Below, piece by piece: positions 6,399 through 15,120 of a DNA stretch of 64,000 nt. Position 1 is the stretch's first letter; each line of letters begins with the position of its first letter. The notes under the pieces are model-generated. The model did no database searches. It saw nothing but the letters and a program-made list of their open reading frames with translations, and was not told the DNA's origin. The stretch is from Oscillospiraceae bacterium (lineage in GTDB: Bacteria; Bacillota; Clostridia; Oscillospirales; Ruminococcaceae), in assembly GCA_019423755.1 (NCBI GenBank), contig JAHZAU010000006.1:35376-99375 (forward strand). The letters run 5' to 3'. A program made the translations under genes and the position numbers.

Positions 6399-9347
6399 TT
6401 ATTCGCGTTCTTTCATGGCGCCGATCAGGGAGCGCAGGCGGATCTTCACCGCGCCTAAGTTGTTGATCTCGTCGATCTTCAGCTGGGTGTACAGGCGGCC
6501 GCCCTCGGAGAGGATGGCGCTGACCTCGTCGGTGGTGATAGCGTCGATGCCGCAGCCGAAGGACACCAGCTGCACCAGTTCGCAGTCGGGGTTTTCGGTG
6601 ACGTACTTGGCGGCGTTATAGAGGCGGGCGTGGTAGGTCCACTGGTTGAGGACGTTGGGCCGCACCGGGGTCACCAGGTCGCTGACGCAGTCCTCCGAGA
6701 CCACCACCAGCCCCAGCGAGGTGATCAGCTGGTTGATGCCGTGGTTGATCTCCGGGTCCACATGGTAGGGGCGTCCGGCCAGCACGATGATGCGGCGGCC
6801 GTTTTCCCGGGCGAAGCGGATAGCCCGGGCGCCCTCGCGGCGGATGTCCCGCTGCTCGGACTCGTAGCGCTCGTAGGCACGCTGTACTGCCTGCTGCACC
6901 TCTTTTTTGGTGATGCCCGGCCACTCCTGGCAGAAGTATTCGCAGGCCTTTTTGGTAAAGAGGCGCTGGTCGCTCAAGTCGAAGTAGGGGTACAGGTAGC
7001 GCACGCCCCGCAGTTTTTCCACGTTGGCGCCCAACAGCTCGGGGTAGTAGGCTACCACCGGGCAGTTAAAGTGGTTGTCGCCCTTATTTTCGTTGAAGTT
7101 GTAGCTCATGCAGGGGTAGAAGATGGTGTCCACCCCTTTTTGCAGCAGGTTTTCGATGTGCCCGTGCATGAGCTTGGCCGGGTAGCACACCGTATCGGAA
7201 GGAACCGAATACTGTCCCTTGGAATAGAGCTTGCGGGAGGACAGGTCCGAAAGCACCACCTCAAAGCCCAGGTCGGTGAAGAACTCGTGCCAGAAGTAGA
7301 GGTTTTCGTACATATTCAGCCCCAGAGGCAGGCCGATCTTTCCGCGCCAGCCGCCCTGGTTGGGACGGTTTTGGAGGGATTTGATCTTATCCAGCTTGTA
7401 GGCGTACAGGTCCGGCAGTTCCAGACGGCCGCGGATGCCCAGGGGCTTTTCGCAGCGGTTGCCGGAGATGTATTTGTGTCCGTCAGCAAAGGTGTTCACC
7501 GTCAGGTTGCAGTGGTTGGTACAGCCGTTGCAGACCAGCGGGCGGGCGTCGTGGGTGAAGTTAAGCAGCTTCTCCATGGGGAGCATGCTGGACTGGCGCA
7601 GGGGGTTGCCCTTTTTGTAGCGGTCGCGGGCGTGGATGGCGGCGCCGTAGGCCCCCATGAGTCCGGCGATGTTGGGGCGGATGACATCATGCCCCAGCTC
7701 CCGCTCGAAGCTGCGCAGCACCGCGTCGTTGTAGAAGGTGCCGCCCTGGACCACCACCTGCTCGCCCAGCTCATCGGCGCTGCGGGCGCGGATGACCTTG
7801 TAGAGCACGTTTTTCACCACGCTGATGGAAAGGCCGGCGGAGATGTCCTCCACACCGGCGCCGTCCTTCTGGGCCTGCTTCACCGAGGAGTTCATAAACA
7901 CGGTGCAGCGGGAGCCCAGGTCCACGGGGTTTTTGGAGAAGAGACCCAGCTGGGCAAACTCCTGGGCGGTGTAGCCCATGGAGCGGGCAAAGGTCTCGAT
8001 GAAGGAGCCGCAGCCGGAGGAGCAAGCCTCGTTGAGCATGATGCTGTCGATGGCGTCGTCTTTGATGCGGAAACATTTGATGTCCTGGCCGCCGATATCC
8101 AGGATGAAGTTGACCTGGGGGTTAAAGTGGCGGGCGGCCTTGAAGTGGGCGATGGTTTCCACGATGCCCTCGTCCATGCTGAAGGCGTTTTTGATCAGCT
8201 CCTCACCGTAGCCGGTGGAAACGGCTCCGCGGATGGTGATGCGGTCGCCGCAGAGGGTGTAGATCTGTTCCAGCTGCTCCCGGATGATCTTCACCGGGTT
8301 GCCCTGGTTGGAGCTGTAATATTGGTAAAGGATCTCGAAGTCGTCGTCCATGAGGATGAGCTTGGTGGTGGTGCTGCCGCAGTCGATGCCAAGGTAGGCG
8401 TCGCCGCGGTAGTCCGCGATCTCCCGCTGGGGGACGGTGGCCTTCTGGTGCCGCTGCACAAAGGCATCGTACTCCTCGTGGCTAGTAAACAGCGGCTTTA
8501 AGTAGCCGGTAGTGCGGCTGGAGCTGACGGCGCTGCGCAGGGTGTCCACCAGCTCGTCGTAGCCGTACTGCTTCTCCAAGCCCTGGGCGTAATAAGCCGC
8601 GCCGATAGCCACGGCATACTGGGCGTACTCGGGGAAGACGGCGTTTTCCGGGCTCAGGTGCAGCGTTTCGCGGAAGCGCTCCTGCAGGCCGCGGAAGAAG
8701 AACAGCGGTCCGCCCAAAAACAGTACCTTACCCTTGACCTCCCGGCCCTGGGAAAGGCCGGTGATGGTCTGGTCCACCACCGCCTGGAAGATGCTGGCGG
8801 CGATGTCCTCCTTGCGGGCGCCCTGGTTAAGCAGGGGCTGGATGTCGGTCTTGGCAAAGACACCGCAGCGGGAAGCGATGGGATAGATGCGGGTGTGGCG
8901 GCGGGCCAGCTCGTCCAGCTGGTTGGGGGCCACGTTAAGCAGCGAAGCCATCTGGTCGATGAAGGCGCCGGTGCCGCCGGCACAGCTGCCGTTCATCCGC
9001 TCCTCCAGGCCGCCGGTGAGGAAGATGATCTTGGCGTCCTCGCCGCCCAGCTCGATGACCGCGTCGGTGTCCGGCTCCAGCCGCTGCACCGCCTGGTAGG
9101 TGGCAAAGACTTCCTGCACGAAATCTACCCCGGCGTCCTCGGCAAAGCCCAGGCCGGCCGAACCGGAGATGGCGATGCCGAACTGCTGGCCCCGCAGGAT
9201 GCCGGCCGCTCCGGCCAGCGCCTCCAAGGTCGCCTGACGCACCTGCGACATATGCCGCTGGTAGATCTGGTAGAGGATCTTGTCCCCTTCCATGACCACC
9301 ACCTTGACGGTGGTGGAGCCAATATCGATTCCCACATTCATACCCAT
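6399..9347 (-). CDS. Double acyl-CoA dehydratase activase (BcrAD/BadFG x2) with DUF2229 domain
   Basis: A 982-aa protein with two ASKHA-type activase ATPase domains. The first (residues 1-270) has VGIDIGSTTVKVVV and GSCAGGTGAFIDQMA; the second (about 310-590) has LGIDCGSTTTKLIL and CSSGCGSFIETFA. The cysteines in these loops correspond to those that bridge the [4Fe-4S] cluster in HgdC activators. The C-terminal third is DUF2229-like, with a cysteine-rich entry (VCNGCTNHCNL) and FYPCMSYNFNENKGDNHFNC. Known relatives use ATP hydrolysis to inject low-potential electrons into a partner dehydratase; the partner here is presumably the adjacent HGD-D-like protein. ATG at 9347 is followed by a second ATG two codons later. 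Confidence 0.88.
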   Translation of the reverse strand: MGMNVGIDIGSTTVKVVVMEGDKILYQIYQRHMSQVRQATLEALAGAAGILRGQQFGIAISGSAGLGFAEDAGVDFVQEVFATYQAVQRLEPDTDAVIELGGEDAKIIFLTGGLEERMNGSCAGGTGAFIDQMASLLNVAPNQLDELARRHTRIYPIASRCGVFAKTDIQPLLNQGARKEDIAASIFQAVVDQTITGLSQGREVKGKVLFLGGPLFFFRGLQERFRETLHLSPENAVFPEYAQYAVAIGAAYYAQGLEKQYGYDELVDTLRSAVSSSRTTGYLKPLFTSHEEYDAFVQRHQKATVPQREIADYRGDAYLGIDCGSTTTKLILMDDDFEILYQYYSSNQGNPVKIIREQLEQIYTLCGDRITIRGAVSTGYGEELIKNAFSMDEGIVETIAHFKAARHFNPQVNFILDIGGQDIKCFRIKDDAIDSIMLNEACSSGCGSFIETFARSMGYTAQEFAQLGLFSKNPVDLGSRCTVFMNSSVKQAQKDGAGVEDISAGLSISVVKNVLYKVIRARSADELGEQVVVQGGTFYNDAVLRSFERELGHDVIRPNIAGLMGAYGAAIHARDRYKKGNPLRQSSMLPMEKLLNFTHDARPLVCNGCTNHCNLTVNTFADGHKYISGNRCEKPLGIRGRLELPDLYAYKLDKIKSLQNRPNQGGWRGKIGLPLGLNMYENLYFWHEFFTDLGFEVVLSDLSSRKLYSKGQYSVPSDTVCYPAKLMHGHIENLLQKGVDTIFYPCMSYNFNENKGDNHFNCPVVAYYPELLGANVEKLRGVRYLYPYFDLSDQRLFTKKACEYFCQEWPGITKKEVQQAVQRAYERYESEQRDIRREGARAIRFARENGRRIIVLAGRPYHVDPEINHGINQLITSLGLVVVSEDCVSDLVTPVRPNVLNQWTYHARLYNAAKYVTENPDCELVQLVSFGCGIDAITTDEVSAILSEGGRLYTQLKIDEINNLGAVKIRLRSLIGAMKERE

Positions 9348-9397
9348 GTTTGTTTCCTCTTTCTAAACCTTTGCTGTGATTGTATCTGCCGCGTCGT

Positions 9398-10024
9398 TTA
9401 CTGGGGCTGGACCACGCCGTAAAGCACCATCCGCAGCATATTGAAGAATTCCTGTTTCTGCGCTTCCAGCACCCGCGGCACCGAAGCGTCCTGGGCCAGC
9501 ATGGCGGCCCGGTGCTTCATGCTCAGGTAGTTGGCAAAATCCAGGATGGAATCCGCCACCTTTTCCGGCTGCACCCACTCGCGCAGCGGGTAGGTCTCCA
9601 GGATGCGCACCAGCGAACGGCTTTCGGTCTCCCGCAGACGCCGCAGGATGGGCGCGATGCGCTCCTCCAAGCCCTTGGGCTGGTCGAACATGGCAGTAAA
9701 GAAGATCTGCCGGTAAAAGGGGTTCTTCTGGAAAAACCGGCTGCGCACCTGGAAACTTTCCTCCAGACGCAGCATGGGAGCCGCTTCGCGCTGGCTGGCG
9801 TTCTCCTCCAGGGCCTGGCACAGGTCCCCGATGCAGCGCTCCACACAGCGGCAGTACAGCTCCTCCTTGTTTTTGAAGTGGTGAAACAGCATCCCCTTGG
9901 AGATCTCGCCGTTGCGGCAGATGTTGTTGATGGACGCCGAAAAATAGTCGTGCTGTCCAAACTCCTGCAGCGCTGCGGTCAGGATGCGCTCCACGCTTTT
10001 TTTGCTTTTTTCTTCCTGTTTCAT
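9398..10024 (-). CDS. TetR/AcrR family transcriptional regulator
   Basis: A 208-aa protein with an N-terminal TetR helix-turn-helix (ILTAALQEFGQHDYFSASI then EISKGMLFHHFKNKEELY, residues 12-58) and a divergent all-helical ligand-binding domain. ATG at 10024 is preferred: AGAAGG lies just upstream and the HTH then starts at the usual distance. The same frame opens at an ATG at 10072. It is the first gene of the leftward operon with the activase, the dehydratase-like protein and the membrane protein, so it likely represses its own operon. The ligand may be a metabolite of that pathway (inference). Confidence 0.88.
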   Translation of the reverse strand: MKQEEKSKKSVERILTAALQEFGQHDYFSASINNICRNGEISKGMLFHHFKNKEELYCRCVERCIGDLCQALEENASQREAAPMLRLEESFQVRSRFFQKNPFYRQIFFTAMFDQPKGLEERIAPILRRLRETESRSLVRILETYPLREWVQPEKVADSILDFANYLSMKHRAAMLAQDASVPRVLEAQKQEFFNMLRMVLYGVVQPQ

Positions 10025-10089
10025 TTCGCCTTCTCCCCACATTAACCAATTATTTCCAGAAAAACGAACCACTCAGTCTGTTTGTCTCA

Positions 10090-10117
10090 ATTATAACATA
10101 GCGCCCCCTTTCTTCAA
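10090..10117 (-). promoter_or_regulatory. Promoter of the tetR-activase operon
   Basis: On the minus strand TTGAAG (10112-10117) and TATAAT (10090-10095) are separated by 16 bp. Just downstream, 10070-10080 contains ACTCAGT, a short palindromic core that could belong to a TetR operator; the flanks do not extend the symmetry, so the operator is only a suggestion. Confidence 0.65.
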
Positions 10118-10306
10118 GATTCCTACCCAACGCTTCCCCGACGGATAATTGCATTTATACGCGTTTTTCTCTAAAATTCGCGCAAATTCTCACCATATCT
10201 TTCGGAATCTCTGGCGCCATTTTGCAATTTTTTTGGTTATCTCACTGAAAATCCCCTTGTAATTCTGTCTGGTTGACCAAGGTTGCACTGTAATGCGGCA
10301 AAGTAC
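10118..10306. other. Gene-free A+T-richer spacer between divergent operons
   Basis: The stretch between the tetR promoter and the aro promoter contains runs such as ATTTTGCAATTTTTTTGG but no frame with a ribosome binding site and no strong hairpin. I see no further feature in it. Confidence 0.5.
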
Positions 10307-10335
10307 TTGACATCCCCGCCGGTTGGGGGTATAGT
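10307..10335 (+). promoter_or_regulatory. Strong vegetative promoter of the aro operon
   Basis: Consensus TTGACA (10307-10312) and TATAGT (10330-10335) are separated by 17 bp, giving a predicted start near 10342. The transcript would enter the Phe-rich leader peptide (10370) and then meet the terminator at 10542 before aroF. Confidence 0.88.
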
Positions 10336-10369
10336 GAATCCAATCCATAAAAAAGGAGTGTCCGGTCGG

Positions 10370-10516
10370 ATGAAGTATGCTCTCTGTGCAAAATCTTTTG
10401 GCTACTTTATGGGCTTTGCGGGCTTTACCGCAGAGCGATTTTGCCATGCCCAAAAGAATAGCGCAGACAAGAGTATTTTCCCGGGCGCAGGCTGTGGCAG
10501 CGTGACTGCCGCCTGA
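10370..10516 (+). CDS. Phe-rich leader peptide upstream of aroF (putative attenuator peptide)
   Basis: A 48-codon frame starting ATG, preceded by AAAAAAGGAG about 10 nt upstream. Phe occurs at residues 10, 13, 16, 19, 24 and 37 and Tyr at 3 and 12 (core SFGYFMGFAGF). It lies between a consensus promoter and an intrinsic terminator, and the operon it precedes ends in prephenate dehydratase, the Phe-committing step. This is the arrangement of ribosome-mediated attenuation. The coding region contains hairpins (a stem near 10411-10436 and a bulged one at about 10488-10517). No family match is known to me; regulation is inferred from layout and composition. Confidence 0.6.
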   Translation: MKYALCAKSFGYFMGFAGFTAERFCHAQKNSADKSIFPGAGCGSVTAA

Positions 10517-10541
10517 TTTCCGGTTTGGAGCTGTTATTCGG

Positions 10542-10581
10542 GAGCCGATACTTTTGTAGAGAAGGTATCGGCTCTTTTTTT
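10542..10581 (+). terminator. Attenuator terminator before aroF
   Basis: A perfect 10-bp stem (10542-10551 with 10565-10574, 13-nt loop) is followed by seven T. It lies between the leader peptide and aroF. The segment CGGTTT at 10520-10525 could pair with GAGCCG at 10542-10547 (two G-U pairs), which would compete with the terminator stem; this alternative is speculative. Confidence 0.88.
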
Positions 10582-10635
10582 ATCCTCTCGCCAAGGCCTT
10601 CTTCATGGTAAGCAAATGCAAAGGAGTTTCCATTT

Positions 10636-11649
10636 ATGATCATTATCCTCAAAAAACATACCGAACCTCAGAAAGTAAACGAAATCATCCGCCACTTCCA
10701 GGGCCTTCAGCTGGAGGTACAGGAGATCAAAGGCGTCCACGAGACCATCCTGGGCCTCATCGGCGACACCTCCCGCATCGACATCGACGACGTCAAGTCC
10801 ATGGACGAGGTAGCCGAGGTCAAGCGCATCCAGGAGCCCTACAAAAACGCCAACCGCAAGTTCCACCCCGACGACACCGTCATCGACGTCAACGGCGTGA
10901 AGATCGGCGGCGGCCACTTCCAGGTCATCGCCGGCCCCTGCTCGGTGGAAAGCCGGGAGCAGATGATCAGCGTGGCCCAGAGCGTCAAAGCCTCCGGCGC
11001 TACCCTCATGCGCGGCGGCGCCTTCAAGCCCCGCACCTCCCCCTACTCCTTCCAGGGTCTGCAGGGCCAGGGCCTGGCCTACTTAAAGGAAGCCAAGCTG
11101 GCTACCGGCCTGCCCATCGTCACCGAAATCATGAGCATCTCCCACCTGGACCTGTTCGAGGATGTGGACGTTATCCAGGTCGGCGCCCGCAATATGCAGA
11201 ACTTCGAGCTGCTCAAGCAGCTGGGCAAGCTGGACAAGCCCATCCTGCTCAAACGCGGCCTGGCCAACACCATCGAAGAGCTGCTTATGAGCGCCGAGTA
11301 CATCATGGCCGGCGGCAACCACAAGGTCATCCTCTGCGAGCGCGGCATCCGCACCTTCGAGACCGCGACCCGCAACACCCTGGACATCTCCGCCATTCCT
11401 ATCATTAAACGGCAGTCCCACCTGCCGGTGATCGTAGACCCCAGCCACGCAGCCGGCATCCGCTGGATGGTGGAGCCCCTGTCCATGGCGGCCATCGCCG
11501 TCGGCGCCGACGGCCTCATCATCGAGGTCCACAACAACCCGGAAAAAGCCCTCTGCGACGGCGCACAGTCCCTGACACCCGAGCAGTTCGATTCCACCAT
11601 GCAGAAGGTCCGCGGCGCGGTCCAGTACTTCGGCAAACAGCTGGGCTAA
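10636..11649 (+). CDS. aroF: 3-deoxy-7-phosphoheptulonate (DAHP) synthase, type I-beta
   Basis: Condenses phosphoenolpyruvate and erythrose 4-phosphate, the first step of the shikimate pathway. The 337-aa protein has an N-terminal ferredoxin-like regulatory domain (residues 1-70, starting MIIILKKHT) and the class I-beta TIM barrel with IAGPCSVES near residue 97, KPRTSPYSFQG near 132 and the metal/substrate motif VDPSHAAG near 269. An AAAGGAG site precedes the ATG at 10636. It is the first structural gene of an aroF-aroB-aroA-aroC-pheA operon. Feedback by Phe or by chorismate/prephenate is possible through the N-terminal domain, but the effector is not readable from sequence. Confidence 0.96.
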   Translation: MIIILKKHTEPQKVNEIIRHFQGLQLEVQEIKGVHETILGLIGDTSRIDIDDVKSMDEVAEVKRIQEPYKNANRKFHPDDTVIDVNGVKIGGGHFQVIAGPCSVESREQMISVAQSVKASGATLMRGGAFKPRTSPYSFQGLQGQGLAYLKEAKLATGLPIVTEIMSISHLDLFEDVDVIQVGARNMQNFELLKQLGKLDKPILLKRGLANTIEELLMSAEYIMAGGNHKVILCERGIRTFETATRNTLDISAIPIIKRQSHLPVIVDPSHAAGIRWMVEPLSMAAIAVGADGLIIEVHNNPEKALCDGAQSLTPEQFDSTMQKVRGAVQYFGKQLG

Positions 11650-11685
11650 ACCGGGCGCGACCCGCAAGCAAAGGAGAGACACCTT

Positions 11686-12744
11686 ATGAAAACTGTCACC
11701 GTACACGCCAGCCGCACCTATGAGGTCCAGATCGAAAATGGCCTGCTGGACCGCTGCGGCCAGCAGATCCGGCAGGTCCTGCCCCGGGGACGGGCCGCCA
11801 TCATCACCGACGACACCGTCGCTTCCCTTTACCTGGAACGGGTGCAGCGCTCCCTGGACGCCGCCGGCGTCGGCCACTGCACCTTCACCTTCCCCCACGG
11901 GGAGGATTCCAAATCCCACCCGGTGCTGCTTTCCATCTATGACTTCCTCATCGAAAACGCCATCACCCGCTCGGACTTCCTCATCGCCCTGGGCGGCGGC
12001 GTGGTGGGGGACATTACCGGCTTTGCCGCCGCTACCTACCTGCGGGGCATCCCCTTTGTGCAGCTGCCCACCACCTTCCTGGCGGCGGTGGACTCCTCAG
12101 TCGGGGGAAAAACCGCCGTCAACATCCCCGCCGGCAAGAACCTCATCGGCGCCTTCCACCAGCCTTCCCTGGTGGTCTGTGACCCGCTGACCTTCGACAC
12201 CCTGCCGCCGGAAGTCTTTGCCGACGGCGCCGCCGAGATGGTCAAATACGGCTTCATCTATGACAAAGAGCTGCTGCGCTTCCTGCTGGAGGAGGACATC
12301 CGCCCGCAGCTGGAGCAGGTGGTGGCCGCCTGTGTGGACATTAAGCGCCAGGTGGTGGAAGCCGACGAGCACGACCTGGGCCAGCGGATGATCCTCAACT
12401 TCGGCCACACCCTGGGCCACGCTATCGAAAAGCAGTCGAACCACACCGTCACCCACGGCCACGCCATCTCCATGGGGATGGTGCTGGTGCAGCAGCTGGG
12501 CCAGGCGCTGGGGGTCTGCTCCCCTGAGATGACCGAACTGGTCCGCCAGGGGCTTGTGCGCTACGGTCTGCCCACCTGTTACCCCGGCGACCCCAAATCG
12601 CTGATTCAGCTTTGCCTCAACGATAAAAAACGCGCTGGCGGCACCCTGAACCTGATCCTGGTGCCGGAACCCGGCCGCGCGGTGATCCAGCCGGTGCCGG
12701 TGGAGCAGCTGGACGCCCTGGCAAAGGAGGCCTTCCCATGCTGA
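11686..12744 (+). CDS. aroB: 3-dehydroquinate synthase
   Basis: Converts DAHP to 3-dehydroquinate using NAD and a divalent metal. The 352-aa length is typical. Visible motifs are the NAD-binding GGGVVGDITGFAA near residue 103, the lysine-rich SSVGGKTAVN near 138, and the metal-binding NFGHTLGHAIE near 239, with further metal histidines around VTHGHAIS. An AAAGGAGA site lies upstream of the ATG. It is followed by an overlapping aroA start, so the two are translationally coupled. Confidence 0.96.
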   Translation: MKTVTVHASRTYEVQIENGLLDRCGQQIRQVLPRGRAAIITDDTVASLYLERVQRSLDAAGVGHCTFTFPHGEDSKSHPVLLSIYDFLIENAITRSDFLIALGGGVVGDITGFAAATYLRGIPFVQLPTTFLAAVDSSVGGKTAVNIPAGKNLIGAFHQPSLVVCDPLTFDTLPPEVFADGAAEMVKYGFIYDKELLRFLLEEDIRPQLEQVVAACVDIKRQVVEADEHDLGQRMILNFGHTLGHAIEKQSNHTVTHGHAISMGMVLVQQLGQALGVCSPEMTELVRQGLVRYGLPTCYPGDPKSLIQLCLNDKKRAGGTLNLILVPEPGRAVIQPVPVEQLDALAKEAFPC

Positions 12745-14006
12745 TGCAGACCCACGGCGCCCTGTCCGGAACGGTGGCGGCGCCTATCTCCAAGTCCGAC
12801 CTGCACCGCCTGCTTATCGCCGCTGCCCTCTGCCCGCCCGGCGACCCCACCGTCATCCAGGGGCTGACCCTCTCCCAGGACATCGAAGCCACCGCCGGTA
12901 TCCTGCGTGCCCTGGGCGCGCAGGTGGAATTTTCCGAAAACGAGACCCGCATCACCCCGCCTGCCTCCCGCCCCCAGGCTCCCATCCTGGCCGACTGCGG
13001 GGAATCCGGCTCCACCCTGCGCTTTTTGGTGCCGGTGCTGGCGGCGCTGGGCTGCGAAGCCACCTTTGTGGGCCGGGGACGGCTGGGCCAGCGGCCCATG
13101 CTCCCCCTGACCCAGCAGCTGCGGCTGCACGGCGTCTCGGTGGAAAACGACCTGCTGCCGCTGACCATCCGCGGCTCCCTCACCGGCGGGGAGTTTACCT
13201 TCGCCGGGGACGTCAGCTCCCAGTACATCACCGGCCTGCTTTACGCCCTGCCGCTTTTAAAAGAAGACAGCACCATCCGCCTGACCTCTCCACTGCAGTC
13301 CATGGGCTATGTGAAGATGACCCTGGACGTGCTGGGGCGCTTCGGCATCCAGGCGGAGGAACTGCCGGACGGCTGGCGCATCCCCGGCGGGCAGCGTTAC
13401 CGCTCCCCCGGGCAGTTAAAGGCGGAGGGCGACTGGTCGGGCGCGGCGTTCTGGCTCTGCGCCGGGGCCTTGGGCCGCCAGCCGCTCACCGTCACCGGCC
13501 TGCGGCAGGACTCCCTGCAGGGGGACCGTGCCGTCTGCCGCATCCTTTCTCAGATGGGCGCGCGCCTTTGCTGGGAGGGCGACGCCCTGACCGTCACCGG
13601 CGCCCCGCTCACCGCGGTGGAGATCGACGGCTCCCAGATCCCGGACATTGTGCCGATCCTATCGGTGGCCGCCGCCCTGGCCCAGGGCGAGACCCGCATC
13701 ATCAACGCCCAGCGGCTGCGCATCAAGGAAAGCGACCGCCTGGCCGCCATGGCCGCAGGGCTTTCGGCCCTGGGGGCACAGGTACAGGAGACCGAGGACG
13801 GCCTGCTGCTTTCCGGCAAGGCGGAGCTTCGCGGCGGCGCGGAGGTAGATTCCTTCGGCGACCACCGCATCGCCATGTGTATGGCGGTGGCCTCTACCCG
13901 CTGCGCACAGCCGGTGTCCATCCGGGACCCTATGTGCGTCGCCAAGTCCTACCCGGACTTTTATGAAGATTTCAGACGATTAGGAGGGAGCGCCCATGTC
14001 CTCTAA
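12738..14006 (+). CDS. aroA: 5-enolpyruvylshikimate-3-phosphate synthase
   Basis: Transfers enolpyruvyl from PEP to shikimate 3-phosphate. The 422-aa protein shows the substrate-binding SKSDLHRLLIAAAL near residue 19, the PEP-loop region DCGESGSTLRF near 93 and the second-domain signature LRIKESDRLA near 327. It overlaps aroB by 7 nt and is preceded by AAAGGAGG, indicating coupling. In the PEP loop the residue after the conserved glycine is Glu-Ser rather than the common NAG[TN] form, so this enzyme resembles class II-like or divergent clostridial enzymes; glyphosate sensitivity cannot be read from this alone. Confidence 0.95.
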   Translation: MLMQTHGALSGTVAAPISKSDLHRLLIAAALCPPGDPTVIQGLTLSQDIEATAGILRALGAQVEFSENETRITPPASRPQAPILADCGESGSTLRFLVPVLAALGCEATFVGRGRLGQRPMLPLTQQLRLHGVSVENDLLPLTIRGSLTGGEFTFAGDVSSQYITGLLYALPLLKEDSTIRLTSPLQSMGYVKMTLDVLGRFGIQAEELPDGWRIPGGQRYRSPGQLKAEGDWSGAAFWLCAGALGRQPLTVTGLRQDSLQGDRAVCRILSQMGARLCWEGDALTVTGAPLTAVEIDGSQIPDIVPILSVAAALAQGETRIINAQRLRIKESDRLAAMAAGLSALGAQVQETEDGLLLSGKAELRGGAEVDSFGDHRIAMCMAVASTRCAQPVSIRDPMCVAKSYPDFYEDFRRLGGSAHVL

Positions 14007-15120
14007 CTGGGGAAATGACCTGCGGCTTTCCATCTTTGGGGAAAGCCATTCCACCGCCATCGGCGCGGTGCTGGACGGCCTGCCCGCCGGGGAACCCATC
14101 GACTGGGAGGAGCTTTTGCGCTTTATGGCCCGCCGCAGCTCCAAAGGCGGCAAGACCGACACCCCCCGCCTGGAAGCCGACCTGCCGCAGATCCAAAGCG
14201 GCCTTTGGGAGGGCGTCACCACCGGCACCCCGCTGTGCGCCGTCATTGAAAACACCAACACCCGCTCCCGGGACTACGACCAGCTGCGGCACCTGGCCCG
14301 CCCGGGGCACGCCGATTATACCGGCTTCCTCCGCTACGGCGGACACGCCGACGTGCGGGGCGGCGGGCATTTTTCCGGCCGTCTCACCGCTCCCCTGGTG
14401 TTCGCCGGGGGCGTCTGCCGGCAGATCTTGGCCCGGCGGGGCATCACCATCGGGGCGCACATCGCCGCCGCAGCCGGTATCCCGGATACTCCCTTCGACC
14501 CGGTGTCGGTGAGCGCCCATCAGCTGGCCGAAGTGACCGCCAAGCCCTTCCCGGTGGTGGATGACGCCGCCGGAGAGGCCATGATCGCCGCTATCGACGA
14601 GGCCCGCCAGCAGCAAGACTCGGTGGGCGGCATCATTGAGTGCGCCGTGGTGGGATTGCCCGGCGGCCTTGGCAGCCCCATGTTTGATGGGGTGGAAAAC
14701 CGCCTGGCTTCGCTGCTCTTCGGCATCCCAGCGGTCAAAGGGCTGGAATTTGGCAGTGGCTTTGCCCTGGCGGGGATGCGCGGCAGCCAGTCCAACGACC
14801 CCTTCCGCATGGAAAATGGCCAGGTCCGCACCGCCCGCAACCACAACGGCGGCATCCTAGGAGGCATTACAAACGGTATGCCGCTGGTGTTCCGGGTGGC
14901 CATCAAGCCCACCCCTTCCATCTCCCAGCCCCAGCAGACGGTAGACTTCCTGGAAAAGCAGGACGCCTCCCTTACCGTCGAGGGCCGGCACGACCCCTGC
15001 ATCGTCCGCCGGGCGGTGCCCTGCATGGAGGCTGCCGCCGCTCTGGCCCTGCTGGACCTGCTGCTGGGCAGCAACGGCCCCCACCTTTCCGACCTGCCGC
15101 TGCAAAAGGAGGAAGCCTAA
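13996..15120 (+). CDS. aroC: Chorismate synthase
   Basis: Anti-1,4-elimination of phosphate from EPSP to form chorismate, requiring reduced FMN. The 374-aa protein carries FGESHSTAIGAVLDGLPAG at the N-terminus (the textbook motif is GESHG; Ser replaces Gly), RHLARPGHADYTG near residue 98, RFSGRLTAP-like GGHFSGRLTAP near 121 and EGRHDPCIVRRAVP near 330. It overlaps aroA by 11 nt, with AGGAGGG upstream of its ATG. No separate flavin reductase gene is adjacent. Confidence 0.96.
   Translation: MSSNWGNDLRLSIFGESHSTAIGAVLDGLPAGEPIDWEELLRFMARRSSKGGKTDTPRLEADLPQIQSGLWEGVTTGTPLCAVIENTNTRSRDYDQLRHLARPGHADYTGFLRYGGHADVRGGGHFSGRLTAPLVFAGGVCRQILARRGITIGAHIAAAAGIPDTPFDPVSVSAHQLAEVTAKPFPVVDDAAGEAMIAAIDEARQQQDSVGGIIECAVVGLPGGLGSPMFDGVENRLASLLFGIPAVKGLEFGSGFALAGMRGSQSNDPFRMENGQVRTARNHNGGILGGITNGMPLVFRVAIKPTPSISQPQQTVDFLEKQDASLTVEGRHDPCIVRRAVPCMEAAAALALLDLLLGSNGPHLSDLPLQKEEA

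Noticed and set aside
10190..10453. 87-codon leftward frame overlapping the aro promoter and leader peptide
   Set aside because: No ribosome site; it overlaps a consensus promoter and the more convincing rightward leader frame.
10342..10581. T-box riboswitch upstream of aroF
   Set aside because: No T-box core (AGGGTGGNACCGCG-like) and no stem I signature precede the terminator.
13996..15120. GESHS instead of GESHG in chorismate synthase as a sign of inactivation
   Set aside because: All other motifs and the length are intact and the gene is coupled in an otherwise complete operon; a conservative variant is more likely.
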